Source of the DNA: G965222505 sp965222505
GTDB lineage: Bacteria; Bacteroidota; Rhodothermia; Rhodothermales; DATKEJ01
NCBI GenBank assembly: GCA_965222505.1
Contig: OZ244956.1
Location: 1,612,001 to 1,676,000 of the forward strand
Length of the DNA: 64,000 bases
Direction of reading: 5' to 3'
Below, piece by piece: positions 54,803 to 63,712 of this stretch; positions within the stretch are counted from its first letter, which is position 1, and each line of letters starts with the position of its first letter. The notes beneath the pieces are model-generated. The model saw nothing but the letters and a program-made list of their open reading frames with translations, had not been told where the DNA came from and searched no databases. The position numbers were made by a program, and so were the translations under genes.

Positions 54803-56863
54803 TTATCGCTGCACAATCACCTTTTGGGTCCGATCAACCGAACCGGCCCGCACACGCATCAGGTACATCCCGTTGGCAAGCGAGCCCGGCACCCACTGCA
54901 CACGGTGTGCTCCGGCCGCATACCGCCCATGCGCAAGCGCAGCAACTTCGGCCCCACGCAAGTCATATATGGCCACGTTCACCTGTGTCGGCTGCGCCAG
55001 GGTAAAAGACAGGGTTGTCGACGAACGGAAGGGGTTAGGATAGACACGATCCACAGTGATGCTTGCCGGGATGTCTGTCCATTCCTGTGCCGTAGAAATG
55101 AATCCTTCATGCCGCAATACACCATGTTCGTGTGTACCGGCCATCAGGGTGCCAGCCGTATCGATGAACAGGGTGCGCAGAATAAATCCCTCGGCTTCAA
55201 CCTGCACGGTCCACGTCAGACCATCATCGGTGGAAGTAAAGATCTGGCCTCGCCAGGTAGATGCCCAGAGGGTGCCATCCGGGGCTTCGATGAAGGACGT
55301 GACGGTAAACATCGGCAAACCAACGTGGACCCAGCGATCCGTTTCTTCCTCGAACCTGAAAATTCCCTGCCCTGAAGTCCCGGCCAGGCGCGTACCTGAT
55401 GCCGTGGCGAACAGGGTCCAGACTTGCGAGATGGGCGTGTCGGTCTGTTGGGGTTCCCAATGGGTACCCTGGTCTGTGGATCGGAACAGGCCGGTGCCAT
55501 CCACGGCGGCGTGCAAGGTGCCCTCGGCATCGACAAGCAGTTCGCCGACGGGTTGATCGGCCAGGCTGTGCAAGGCCCAGGTGAGCCCGTCATCAATGGA
55601 TTGATACACGCCGCGTTCGGTTGCTGCCCAGCGCTTATCATCGAACGCTTCGAGCGCATAAATGGTATGGAAGTTAAGCCCTTGCAGCGTCCAGGTCGCG
55701 CCATGATCGGTAGAGCGGAAGATGCCCTCGTCCCGTGTACCGGCCAACAAGGCCCCTGTGGGTGTAAGATGCAAAACGAACGGAATCACGCCCTGCAATG
55801 CCGTAGGGGTCCATGTTTTGCCACCGTCATCCGACCGAAACACACCGCCAAAACGGGTACTGGTATACAGGTACTGGTCATCCGAAGCAAAGGCATAGAC
55901 CCGGCTGCGAGGCAATCCCATGAGTTGCCAGGATTGCCCTTGATCGGCGGAGCGAAACACACCGATTCTGGTCCCGGCCCAGACGGAACCGTCCGGGTGG
56001 TAGGCGACGGCTGAGACGGTTACATCAGGTAAGGTACTTTTCTGCCAGGTGACCGCCGCATCGGTTGAACGGTATACCCCTTGTCCGGCGGTGCCGGCGT
56101 AGAGAATCCCGGCGGCATCAGAGGTGATGTCCCATATCCCCCGGCCCGGTAACCCCTCACCAATGGCCGTCCAGGTCACCCCGTTATCGGTGGAGCGGTA
56201 GGCTTGCCGACCGTCCCAGGCCGCAACAAAGAGATTACCCTGATCATCAACGTGGATCGACCGGATGATACGGGCTTCCATCCCCTCAGCCGAAGCGATC
56301 CAGGGCGGCCCCAGGCCCGTCGCCCGGAATACCCCTTCCCTAAAGACCCCGGCCAGAACCTCATCGGCAGCATTCAGGGCCAGGGCCCGGATGTCCCGCC
56401 GGACCAATCCACCACTAACATCCCGCCAGGATGTGTCCGAACGTTGATATAGCCCATCGCCGGTACCTACAAACACCTCATCGTTTGGCGTAACCAGCAG
56501 CACCTCAACCCGCAAATCCCGAAGCCCCGAGTTGGACGCCACCCAGGAGCTGCCACCGTCCTCAGACACCAGGACTCCCTGTCCGACTGTTCCGACAAAG
56601 ACGTGCCCATCCGAGGTTTGCCCAATGGCCTCAATGGTGCTTTCCGCCAAACGAGGTTCCTCAACCGCTTGCCAGCTTGCCCCGTTATCCCCTGACCAAA
56701 ACAGACCGGCCTCCGCCGTGCCCGCCCAGATGGTCCCCGCCGCAGTAATGTGCAAGGCCGAGACATCTTCCCCCAACGGCCCCTGAGCCGGTACCCAAAA
56801 CAGCTGGGCGTCAGCCGATACATGCAAGGCGATTAAGAGATATGGAAGGAGGAGGTTACGCAT
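54803..56863 (-). CDS. Secreted BNR/Asp-box beta-propeller protein with T9SS domain
   Basis: 686 residues from the Met at 56863, giving the signal peptide 'LLLPYLLIALHVSADAQ'. At least nine Asp-box-like repeats ('STDNGVTW', 'STDAAVTW', 'SADQGQSW', 'SDDGGKTW', 'STDHGATW', 'SIDDGLTW', 'STDQGTHW', 'STDDGLTW') spaced by about 42 residues predict one or two propellers like YCF48/sialidase-type proteins. The C-terminus from 'VYPNPFRSSTTLSF' to 'RTQKVIVQR' is a sorting domain. There is no catalytic sialidase arginine triad that I can see, so binding or scaffold roles are likelier. Confidence 0.87.
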   Translation of the reverse strand: MRNLLLPYLLIALHVSADAQLFWVPAQGPLGEDVSALHITAAGTIWAGTAEAGLFWSGDNGASWQAVEEPRLAESTIEAIGQTSDGHVFVGTVGQGVLVSEDGGSSWVASNSGLRDLRVEVLLVTPNDEVFVGTGDGLYQRSDTSWRDVSGGLVRRDIRALALNAADEVLAGVFREGVFRATGLGPPWIASAEGMEARIIRSIHVDDQGNLFVAAWDGRQAYRSTDNGVTWTAIGEGLPGRGIWDITSDAAGILYAGTAGQGVYRSTDAAVTWQKSTLPDVTVSAVAYHPDGSVWAGTRIGVFRSADQGQSWQLMGLPRSRVYAFASDDQYLYTSTRFGGVFRSDDGGKTWTPTALQGVIPFVLHLTPTGALLAGTRDEGIFRSTDHGATWTLQGLNFHTIYALEAFDDKRWAATERGVYQSIDDGLTWALHSLADQPVGELLVDAEGTLHAAVDGTGLFRSTDQGTHWEPQQTDTPISQVWTLFATASGTRLAGTSGQGIFRFEEETDRWVHVGLPMFTVTSFIEAPDGTLWASTWRGQIFTSTDDGLTWTVQVEAEGFILRTLFIDTAGTLMAGTHEHGVLRHEGFISTAQEWTDIPASITVDRVYPNPFRSSTTLSFTLAQPTQVNVAIYDLRGAEVAALAHGRYAAGAHRVQWVPGSLANGMYLMRVRAGSVDRTQKVIVQR

Positions 56864-57020
56864 CGGGGCGGTACGTTCTACGTGCGATGTTCTACGTTCT
56901 ACGTTTCTTGGGTTCGAATGTCGAGCATAGAACGATAGGGTTTGATAGAAGATGCGCATTGTGCCGAATTTCCGCGACACAAGGGATAGAGCAACGTAGA
57001 ACGCTGCACGTAGAACTTCC

Positions 57021-57725
57021 TCAGTCTGCAAAAGCAAGCGTGACGAGGGTGAGATGGGAGACCCCGGCCTCGCGGAGCGGGCGGGCAGCGGCAAGCAAGG
57101 TTGCACCCGTGGTCAGGACATCATCCAGAAGAATTACCGCACGCTCGGCAAGTTGACCCGGTTGAGTCAGGGCGAAAGCACCGGCGACATTGGTCAAACG
57201 GTCGGTTCGGGATAAATGGGCCTGGGCCTGCGTGGCCCGGGGCCGGGTGAGGAGATCAGGGACAACCGGACAGGCCAGCACATCGGCCATCCCCCGACCC
57301 AGCATCAGGCTTTGGTTGTAGCCACGTTCCAGGTACCGAACCCGCGAAAGTGGCATCGGAAGAATTAATGCGGGGTGCGGCATACCAGACTGTTCGAGAT
57401 GGGCCTGGTACCCTTGCCCTAGCAATTGACCCAGGGCCACGCCCAACCAGGGCTGGTTCCGGTACTTGAGCTGGTGCTGTAACTGCCGCACCGTACCATG
57501 CCGACCATAACGCCACAGGGCAAAAGCATCATCCCACACCTGAAACACGGACGGCCACGATGCCAATTGCGCCCGAAGCAACGCACCATCCGCCCGCTCT
57601 AACCGAACTGCACAGTTTACACATAATACGGTAGGCGACCATCGTTGACACCCGGCACACAATGAGGGATAGACCCAATCCCGAACGGCCAGGGCACTCT
57701 TTTTCGCCCAGGATAACATTTTCAT
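57021..57725 (-). CDS. ComF-family phosphoribosyltransferase-like protein
   Basis: 234 residues. N-terminal zinc finger with Cys23, Cys26, Cys35 and Cys38 ('SLCAGCQRWSPTVLCVNCAV'), then a type I PRTase fold ('FALWRYGRHGTVRQLQHQLKYRNQP', 'ILPMPLSRVRYLERGYNQSLMLGRG') ending with the PRPP loop 'AVILLDDVLTTGATLLAAARPLREAG'. ComF proteins support DNA uptake, probably at the single-strand import step. It is a single gene here, not linked to other competence genes. Confidence 0.92.
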   Translation of the reverse strand: MKMLSWAKKSALAVRDWVYPSLCAGCQRWSPTVLCVNCAVRLERADGALLRAQLASWPSVFQVWDDAFALWRYGRHGTVRQLQHQLKYRNQPWLGVALGQLLGQGYQAHLEQSGMPHPALILPMPLSRVRYLERGYNQSLMLGRGMADVLACPVVPDLLTRPRATQAQAHLSRTDRLTNVAGAFALTQPGQLAERAVILLDDVLTTGATLLAAARPLREAGVSHLTLVTLAFAD

Positions 57726-57833
57726 GCATTTCGTTGTTAGAAGTGTTACGATTTCGGCGAGATATACCCTATATTATTAAGATCCATTTGAATGGAGATG
57801 TGCAACTAGGCATGCATATTTTTATTCAGTCTT

Positions 57834-57897
57834 GTTACGCCGTCTTGGCCCATTCGACCTTGTCGAAATGCACAAGATCAACGATAAGCGGCGTAAC
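57834..57897 (+). repeat. 64-bp palindromic element, copy 2 (upstream of response regulator)
   Basis: Begins gttacgccgtcttggccc and ends cggcgtaac, with inner ttcgaccttgtcgaa. It lies 138-202 bp before the regulator start at 58036 and 109 bp from comF, inside a 310-bp gap with no gene. Partner copy at 45429-45492. Confidence 0.75.
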
Positions 57898-58035
57898 ATC
57901 GGTTATTCATGTTTTTGGGAGGAGAGAACACCACCGGTTCCCCTTATAATTCCAGTTGGATGCTTTTCCTATGGCGGTAAGACGCTGCCCTTGTTTGTTT
58001 TTTTGTTCATCCTGGGAAACATCCGGCAGTCCGAT

Positions 58036-58470
58036 ATGCTGACTATGCCCCCTGCTACCCCAAGTGCGATGGAGTCATCGCCCCAAGGCCCCTCCGCCTC
58101 TTCAACTGACCTTCCACATGTACTGGTTGTTGAAGACAATCCGGATACCCTGCTCCTGATCCGGCACATGCTGAAAAACCGGTACCGGGTCACCACACTG
58201 GAGGATGGCAATGCGTTTTTAGAAGTGTTGGAGGCTGCGAACCCGGACCTGGTCTTGCTTGACATCAACCTGGGTATCGACCGATCCGGTATTGATTTGC
58301 TGATCCTGCTGCGCCGCAACACCAGATGGGCGGAGTTGCCGGTAGTTGCCATCACGGCCTACACGATGTACGGAGACCGGGAACGGTTCCTGAACTACGG
58401 CTTTACCGATTATTTCCAGAAGCCGTTTACCCAAAAAGCCTTGCTGGAAAAAATGGAAGAATTAGTCTAA
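58036..58470 (+). CDS. Single-domain response regulator (CheY-like)
   Basis: 144 residues. Receiver domain only: acidic pocket in 'VLVVEDNPDT' (Glu33, Asp34), phospho-acceptor Asp76 in 'DLVLLDINLG', 'PVVAITAYT' and Lys129 in 'QKPFTQKALL'. A 25-residue Ser/Pro-rich N-terminal tail precedes it. There is no output domain and no adjacent kinase, so it either signals by protein contact or relays phosphate. Longer upstream frames have no support. It overlaps the end of the convergent M23 gene by 9 bp. Confidence 0.9.
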   Translation: MLTMPPATPSAMESSPQGPSASSTDLPHVLVVEDNPDTLLLIRHMLKNRYRVTTLEDGNAFLEVLEAANPDLVLLDINLGIDRSGIDLLILLRRNTRWAELPVVAITAYTMYGDRERFLNYGFTDYFQKPFTQKALLEKMEELV

Positions 58471-59187
58471 CTCATAATACGCCGCCGGGTCCACCCGTTT
58501 GCCCTCCCGATACACCTCATAGTGCAGGTGCGGCCCCGTGCTGAGTCCTGAGTTGCCTGAATAACCGATCACATCCCCCTTCGCTACAGATTGCCCTGGC
58601 TCAACGAGAAATTCGGACAAGTGGCTGTACTGCGTGGTGTAGACGGAATCGTGCTGTACCCGAATGAACAGACCGTAACCAGCGTCGTCCGTTTCCAAAA
58701 GCGCAATCACCCCGTCGGCTGTGGCACGGACCGGCGTGCCTACCGGCACCACCAGGTCCACCCCCTGGTGCACTTTTTCTTGCGGCGTACCCGCCAGGAT
58801 GGTGCGGCCAAATGGGGCCGATACCCGTTGCAGGTGATCGTGCTGGACCGGCAACAGACTCGGCGCATGTTGCGCTTGAACAGCGAGGGTCGTCACGAAA
58901 AGCAAACTGGCGGCCATACCGGCAGCCGAATAAAACAGGCGTTTCATTAGTTGGGATTTGAAGGTTAAAGCGTGCAAGGTTTGGGCCTCCGTGCGCTGCA
59001 AACCGTCTGCGCCGAAGCCGCTAAGCACAGCCTGGTAGGCCGTTTCAAAATCAAGACCGGCAGCCATCTCTCGCTCTACCCCACAGCACAAGTGATCGAC
59101 CAGTTCATCTACCAGCGGGGCATACAGCAAACCCCGCCGTCGAACATCGTCTAAAATGTAATCGATTTGGGTATCGGTCAAAGTCAT
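58462..59187 (-). CDS. M23 (LytM) metallopeptidase with HAAS-like N-terminal domain
   Basis: 241 residues. Residues 1-77 ('LTDTQIDYILDDVRRRGLLYAPLVDELVDHLCCGVEREM' and 'FGADGLQRTEAQTLHALTFK') form the helical domain that in this phylum accompanies PadR regulators. A single membrane segment follows ('AGMAASLLFVTTLAVQAQ'), then a periplasmic M23 domain with 'HQGVDLVVPVGTPV' and 'STGPHLHYEVY' (HxxxD and HxH zinc ligands). It likely trims peptidoglycan cross-links. The start overlaps the stop of the truncated padR as ATGA. The fusion ties a padR-coupled sensor module to a cell-wall enzyme. Confidence 0.88.
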   Translation of the reverse strand: MTLTDTQIDYILDDVRRRGLLYAPLVDELVDHLCCGVEREMAAGLDFETAYQAVLSGFGADGLQRTEAQTLHALTFKSQLMKRLFYSAAGMAASLLFVTTLAVQAQHAPSLLPVQHDHLQRVSAPFGRTILAGTPQEKVHQGVDLVVPVGTPVRATADGVIALLETDDAGYGLFIRVQHDSVYTTQYSHLSEFLVEPGQSVAKGDVIGYSGNSGLSTGPHLHYEVYREGKRVDPAAYYELD

Positions 59188-59363
59188 GAGGTGCGCGTAT
59201 CCGGGTTGAGCGAAAGCAACGTCTTCATGGTTTCCACGAATTGGGCAAACTCCTGCACCCGGTCACGCGCTGCCGCACGGCCAGCCGAAGTCAATGTGTA
59301 ATACTTGCGGACACGGCTATTGCGTGAACTCGATCTATGATGTTGTAGTTGATCGTAGGTCAT
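59184..59363 (-). pseudogene. 5'-truncated PadR-family regulator
   Basis: 59 residues from the only Met, or up to 75 from the upstream stop (59409-59411). 'SRNSRVRKYYTLTSAGRAAARDRVQEF' is the wing and C-terminal helix of a PadR regulator ('RKYY.LT..GR'), followed by 'VETMKTLLSLNP'. The N-terminal recognition helices are missing; an in-frame TGA lies 15 codons before the Met. It is coupled to the M23 gene by ATGA. Either a decayed repressor or a remnant kept for coupling. Confidence 0.7.
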
Positions 59364-59486
59364 TTCGCTGTTCCAACCGAGTATTCGGCCGCTATGCTTG
59401 AACCCAAATCACGCATCAGGCAACACTTTTTTTCCTATTTTTACGCGTATCAGGTGTGAGGCACTTTGTATGATTTTGGAGGCACG

Positions 59487-60794
59487 ATGCGTACCCGATT
59501 TTTGTTTTCCCTGCTGTGCAGCCTGTATCTGGGCATACCAGCACCCGTTGCGGCGCAATATGTGTGCGATACGACCGTTTGCCGATTACCCGATTGCCAC
59601 TGTGCCGATACAGCACCCCCCGGCGGACTGGCTCCGCAGGACGTCCCGCAGTTTATTCTGGTGACGTTTGATGATGCCGTCCACTCCTACTCCGAACACC
59701 TGATCGGGGCGTTTTTGACGGACGTGCGAAACCCAGATGGCCGCCTGGCCCCGGCCACGTATTTCATCAACGAAACCTATACCATGCCGCACCTCGTCCG
59801 GGCACGCTACGAAGCCGGGCACGAGATCGCCAACCACACCGCTTCGCACACCACCAGCAACGAAACATCTTCCGATGCCTGGCATGCCGAACTGGCCCAA
59901 CTGGAAGCACTCGTCGTGGACTCCCTCCAGATCCCTCGGGATCAATTGCAAGGCTTTCGTGCGCCCTTTCTGGCGACCAACCAGGCCATGTGGGATGCCC
60001 TCGCGGAACGAAATTATCTCTACGACTCCTCGGTGCCGGAACAGGTGATGATGCCGCCCCTGGTATCGACCAGCCAGGAGAATTATGTGTGGCCGCACAC
60101 CCTGGATTACGGCATGGCCCTTTCCTGCTATGCCAATATCTGCCCTGCCCGCCCCATTCCCGGCCTGTGGACCATCCCGATGTGGGCCTGGACGGACAAA
60201 GATGGCACACTGCAAGGGGTAATGGACCCGGCCATTGGTTCAGCCGCCCCCTTTGCGGACCTCCTCAACGATACCTTTGATGCCCGCTACAATGGCAACC
60301 GTGCGCCCATCGGCCTGTACTTGCACGCCGGGCAAACGGCCCATCCGGGCCGTCCGGAAGCCCTGCATGCCTTTCTGACGGAAAAACTGACCATGCCCGA
60401 TGTGTGGATGATCACCATGCGCGGCCTGATCGAATGGATGCGTAATCCCGTCCCGGCACCCCAAATCGCCGGCTGGTTCGCTGACAACTGCCACCGGGGC
60501 TACTGCCGAGACACATCTACCAACGCTCGACCAGAAACACCCGATACCCTCGTACCGTCGGTTGTCTATCCCAATCCAACCTTTGGTAACGCCACCCTCA
60601 AGGTTACCCTTCCCGGAACGGCCCTCCTCCATGTGGAGCTCTTCGATGTCCTGGGCCGCGTCGTGTACCATCAGCTTCGGCCTCCCTTCTCTTCCCTGAC
60701 CCTTCCGTTGGAAAACCAACCCTGCGGCACGTACTTCTACCGGCTTCGCAACGAGACAATGGTACTTACCGAAGGCGTCGTCATTCGCCGGTGA
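59487..60794 (+). CDS. Secreted polysaccharide deacetylase (NodB fold) with T9SS domain
   Basis: 435 residues. The start at 59487 is preceded by GGAGG and gives the signal peptide 'RFLFSLLCSLYLGIPAPVAAQ'. A small Cys-rich segment ('CDTTVCRLPDCHCAD') follows. The NodB-homology domain has the metal motif 'FILVTFDDAVHSY' (Asp-Asp), 'AGHEIANHTASHTT' (HxxxH) and 'LQGFRAPFLATN' (Arg), with 'YDSSVPE' and a late His in 'GLYLHAGQTAH'. The overall plan is that of chitin-deacetylase-like proteins. Residues from 'VVYPNPTFGNATLKV' to the end are the sorting domain. Confidence 0.9.
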   Translation: MRTRFLFSLLCSLYLGIPAPVAAQYVCDTTVCRLPDCHCADTAPPGGLAPQDVPQFILVTFDDAVHSYSEHLIGAFLTDVRNPDGRLAPATYFINETYTMPHLVRARYEAGHEIANHTASHTTSNETSSDAWHAELAQLEALVVDSLQIPRDQLQGFRAPFLATNQAMWDALAERNYLYDSSVPEQVMMPPLVSTSQENYVWPHTLDYGMALSCYANICPARPIPGLWTIPMWAWTDKDGTLQGVMDPAIGSAAPFADLLNDTFDARYNGNRAPIGLYLHAGQTAHPGRPEALHAFLTEKLTMPDVWMITMRGLIEWMRNPVPAPQIAGWFADNCHRGYCRDTSTNARPETPDTLVPSVVYPNPTFGNATLKVTLPGTALLHVELFDVLGRVVYHQLRPPFSSLTLPLENQPCGTYFYRLRNETMVLTEGVVIRR

Positions 60795-60836
60795 AGAAGT
60801 ACGGAGGGCGACGCCTACCTTAAACCTGAGTCGCAC

Positions 60837-62534
60837 TCATCCCCCGTTTTCCCGTACGTGGATCGTTTCCCCCTTGGAGACCGGGCCGAGTGTATGGGTT
60901 GTGCCGGAAGGCCAGCGGACGATGAGGGAATCGACCTGTGCAGCGGTGCCCAGGCCGAAGGTGAGGGCGAGTTCACTTTGGGAAGCAAAGGAACTGCCGG
61001 TTTTGACCATACGCGGATGGGCCTTGCCTGCGATGTAGGCCGTAACTTTCGCCCCGATGCCATCCCGGTTGCTTTGCGCACCCTCCAGGGTCACGCGGAC
61101 GAACTGGTTTGCTGCATTGGCGAGATTGTTTTGGAAAAACCGGGGACGGTCGGCGTTGGTGGTGACGAGCACGTCGAGGTCGCCGTCGAGGTCGTAATCG
61201 GCGTAGGCGGCTCCGCGACCGACGATGGGCGTACCAAAGCCAGGACCAGCCTGCGCGCTGGTATCGGCAAAGCGTCCATTGCCGGTGTTGACAAACAACT
61301 GGGGAGCTTGTTTGAAGGTAACGGCTTGCTGGATGGCTTCGACTTCCGGCTGCACGTGGCCGTTGGCAACGAACAGGTCGAGGTCGGTATCCAGATCGAC
61401 ATCGAACAGGAACAGGCCAAACGACAGGGAGAGCAAGCTGGACCGCCCAATGCGGGAGGCTGCGGCCCGGTCAAGGTAGGTGCCTTCCCCAAGATCGCGA
61501 TACACACCGATCATCTCGTTGGCAAAGTTGCCAATGAACAGGGTTTCCTCGCCCGTATCATCGACCACCCCTACATCAATCCCCATCCCGGCCCGGGCCT
61601 TGCCGTTTTCATCCAGGGCCATACCGGAGGTGATGCTCACATCTTCAAACGTGCCGTCACCGTTGTTTTTGAACAGGAAGTCTGGCTGTGTATCGTTGGC
61701 CACCACCAAATCTAGCCAGTCATCATCATTAAAATCCAGGAGTGCCACGCCGAGGCTTTTTCCATCTTCGCTGTACACCCCGGCTTGCCGGGTGACATCC
61801 TGGAAGGTCCCGTCGCCCTGGTTCCGGTACAGGGTGGAGGATACGCCGGTGTAGGTTTCCGGGGTACAGTAGGCTTTGGTCTCTCCATCGAGGGTACACC
61901 AGAGGTCGGTTTCTTCAGACCAGGCGACGTAGTTGGCAACGTAGAGGTCCAGATGGCCGTCGTTGTCATAGTCGAAAAACATCGCTGATGTACTCCAGCC
62001 GTCATCCTTGATCCCAACCGTCGAGCTAATATCTGTAAACGTGCCGTTGTCGTTACGATAGAAGCGGTTGGGGCCGACGGCTGTCAGGAGGAGGTCGGGA
62101 TCGCCGTCGTTGTCATAGTCGGCAGCGGCCATGCCCATGCCGTAGAGGGGCGTGCTGAGTCCGGCCTGTTGGGTGACATCCCGGAAGGTCCCGTCGCCCT
62201 GGTTCCGGTAGAGCGCCGAGGTGGGGTCTGTGCCGGGACTGCTGGGCCAGTTTTTACTATTGACGAGTAAGAGGTCCATCTGGCCGTCGCCGTCGTAATC
62301 CAGGAAGCCGCCACCGGCCCCGGTGGTTTCCGGGAAATATTTTTTACCGTAGGCCCCGGTGTAATGGGTGAAATCCAGGCCAACGGCCTCGGCAACTTCG
62401 GTAAATGTGACGGTGGGTGCTTCCGGTTCAGATGTAGTGGAGGTGGCTTCCGGCTCTGATTCCGCACCACAACCCATCCAGATCAGAAGGGTACAGAGCA
62501 GAGCCATTCTGAATGCTTGTATGAATACCATCAT
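60837..62534 (-). CDS. FG-GAP repeat lipoprotein with ASPIC/UnbV domain
   Basis: 565 residues. The signal sequence ends at the lipobox 'LIWMGC' (Cys22). Seven or so FG-GAP/VCBS blades carry calcium-type loops: 'DYDGDGQMDLLL', 'DYDNDGDPDLLL', 'DYDNDGHLDLYV', 'DFNDDDWLDLVV', 'DVDLDTDLDLFV', 'DYDLDGDLDVLV'. The C-terminus ('RDGIGAKVTAYIAGKAHPRMV', 'LIVRWPSGTTHTLGPV') is the ASPIC/UnbV domain. The protein is a surface-anchored propeller of the CRTAC1 type. Its ligand is unknown. Confidence 0.92.
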   Translation of the reverse strand: MMVFIQAFRMALLCTLLIWMGCGAESEPEATSTTSEPEAPTVTFTEVAEAVGLDFTHYTGAYGKKYFPETTGAGGGFLDYDGDGQMDLLLVNSKNWPSSPGTDPTSALYRNQGDGTFRDVTQQAGLSTPLYGMGMAAADYDNDGDPDLLLTAVGPNRFYRNDNGTFTDISSTVGIKDDGWSTSAMFFDYDNDGHLDLYVANYVAWSEETDLWCTLDGETKAYCTPETYTGVSSTLYRNQGDGTFQDVTRQAGVYSEDGKSLGVALLDFNDDDWLDLVVANDTQPDFLFKNNGDGTFEDVSITSGMALDENGKARAGMGIDVGVVDDTGEETLFIGNFANEMIGVYRDLGEGTYLDRAAASRIGRSSLLSLSFGLFLFDVDLDTDLDLFVANGHVQPEVEAIQQAVTFKQAPQLFVNTGNGRFADTSAQAGPGFGTPIVGRGAAYADYDLDGDLDVLVTTNADRPRFFQNNLANAANQFVRVTLEGAQSNRDGIGAKVTAYIAGKAHPRMVKTGSSFASQSELALTFGLGTAAQVDSLIVRWPSGTTHTLGPVSKGETIHVRENGG

Positions 62535-62605
62535 TTGTAATCTCAGACATGAATAGAAAGAGGTCTTGGATAATACGGTAACTCGTGATGCACATCAAAC
62601 GAAGG

Positions 62606-63652
62606 TCATGTCAACCAATCGTCCAGATGCTCAGCCACAAACGCATCGTCGGTCAGGTGGGGGTACTGCTGATAGACCTGTTCGATGGCATCCTGCTGCC
62701 CCGGCGACAACAGCTCATGCGGATTCAGACAACGGGGATGCCCCAGTAAGCCCTGCCGGTACAGCACATGATGAATGCCCGGTATACATCCGGCAAAGCC
62801 GTTCGTGGCATCAAACACGGCGGCATTGACCTCGGTAATCTGCTGCGCCAGCGTGAGGTGCCTAGCTGGAACCGTACCCGCTTCGATGGCGGCATGGCAC
62901 AAGGCCAACTGTTCAACCGCCCGGCGGGTGTGATAGGCCCAGTGCCCCAGCAAGCCACCCACCATACGGATGCGCCGTGTACCTTCGGAAGTTTTGATTG
63001 CGTAGGTCGTCAGGAGGTCTTCCAGGATGTGATCATCGTTGCCCGTATAGAGCGCGATCTCCCCGGCCCGACCGGTCTCGGCCACAGCCCGAACCACATC
63101 CAGGGTCTGGTACCGGTTGAACGGCGCAATTTTAATAGCGATGACGTTTTCAATTGCGGCAAAACGCCGCCAGAACGCACGGCTCAGGATGCGCCCCCCC
63201 ACGGCCGGTTGCAGGTAAAACCCGACAAGTGGTATATGCCGGGCCACGATGCGGCAGTGTTCGATCAAGTCATTATCGGAGGCCGTACCAAGGGCCGCCA
63301 ACGACAACAGTCCGGCATGATATCCGTAGGCCAAAGCCGTTTTTGCCTCGGCTACGGCCTGCGTGGTAGGCCCCACCAACCCCGCAACCCGGATCGTTTT
63401 ACGTCCCGTTGCCGCATCACAGGCATTCAGGGTTTCCGCGGCCAGTTCCAGCACCGGCGCATACAATCCGTGTGCCCGCATTTCAAACTGTGTGGTATGT
63501 ACCCCGACGGCCACCCCCCCGGCCCCGGCGGCGTGATAATACCGGGTGAGCGCACGTTGGTACCGTTCGTCCAAAGCTCCCCTTGCCGTGAGGGCCAACG
63601 GGTGGGCGGGGATGACAAGGCCGGATTTGATTGATGATTGGTAATTGGGCAT
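62606..63652 (-). CDS. DapA-family aldolase/lyase
   Basis: 348 residues from the Met at 63652. TIM-barrel class I aldolase of the dihydrodipicolinate synthase/N-acetylneuraminate lyase superfamily: 'YYHAAGAGGVAVGVHTTQFEM' (substrate-loop region), 'RKTIRVAGLVGPTTQAVAEAKTALAYGYHAGLLSL', 'VGFYLQPAVGG' and the Schiff-base Lys in 'NVIAIKIAPFNRYQ'. The GxxGE motif of true DapA is not kept, so a different keto-acid substrate is likely. The next gene is an epimerase-like oxidoreductase, suggesting a catabolic sugar-acid operon. Confidence 0.82.
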   Translation of the reverse strand: MPNYQSSIKSGLVIPAHPLALTARGALDERYQRALTRYYHAAGAGGVAVGVHTTQFEMRAHGLYAPVLELAAETLNACDAATGRKTIRVAGLVGPTTQAVAEAKTALAYGYHAGLLSLAALGTASDNDLIEHCRIVARHIPLVGFYLQPAVGGRILSRAFWRRFAAIENVIAIKIAPFNRYQTLDVVRAVAETGRAGEIALYTGNDDHILEDLLTTYAIKTSEGTRRIRMVGGLLGHWAYHTRRAVEQLALCHAAIEAGTVPARHLTLAQQITEVNAAVFDATNGFAGCIPGIHHVLYRQGLLGHPRCLNPHELLSPGQQDAIEQVYQQYPHLTDDAFVAEHLDDWLT

Positions 63653-63712
63653 ATTTGATTTGTGATTGATGCTCAAATTACAAATCATCAATCACAAATC
63701 ATCAATCACAAA
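63653..63712. repeat. atcaatcacaaatc short-period repeat
   Basis: Several copies of caaatcatcaatca between the DapA-family gene and the upstream epimerase gene; related text (atcaccaatcac) occurs at about 41880 and 41920. Confidence 0.65.
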
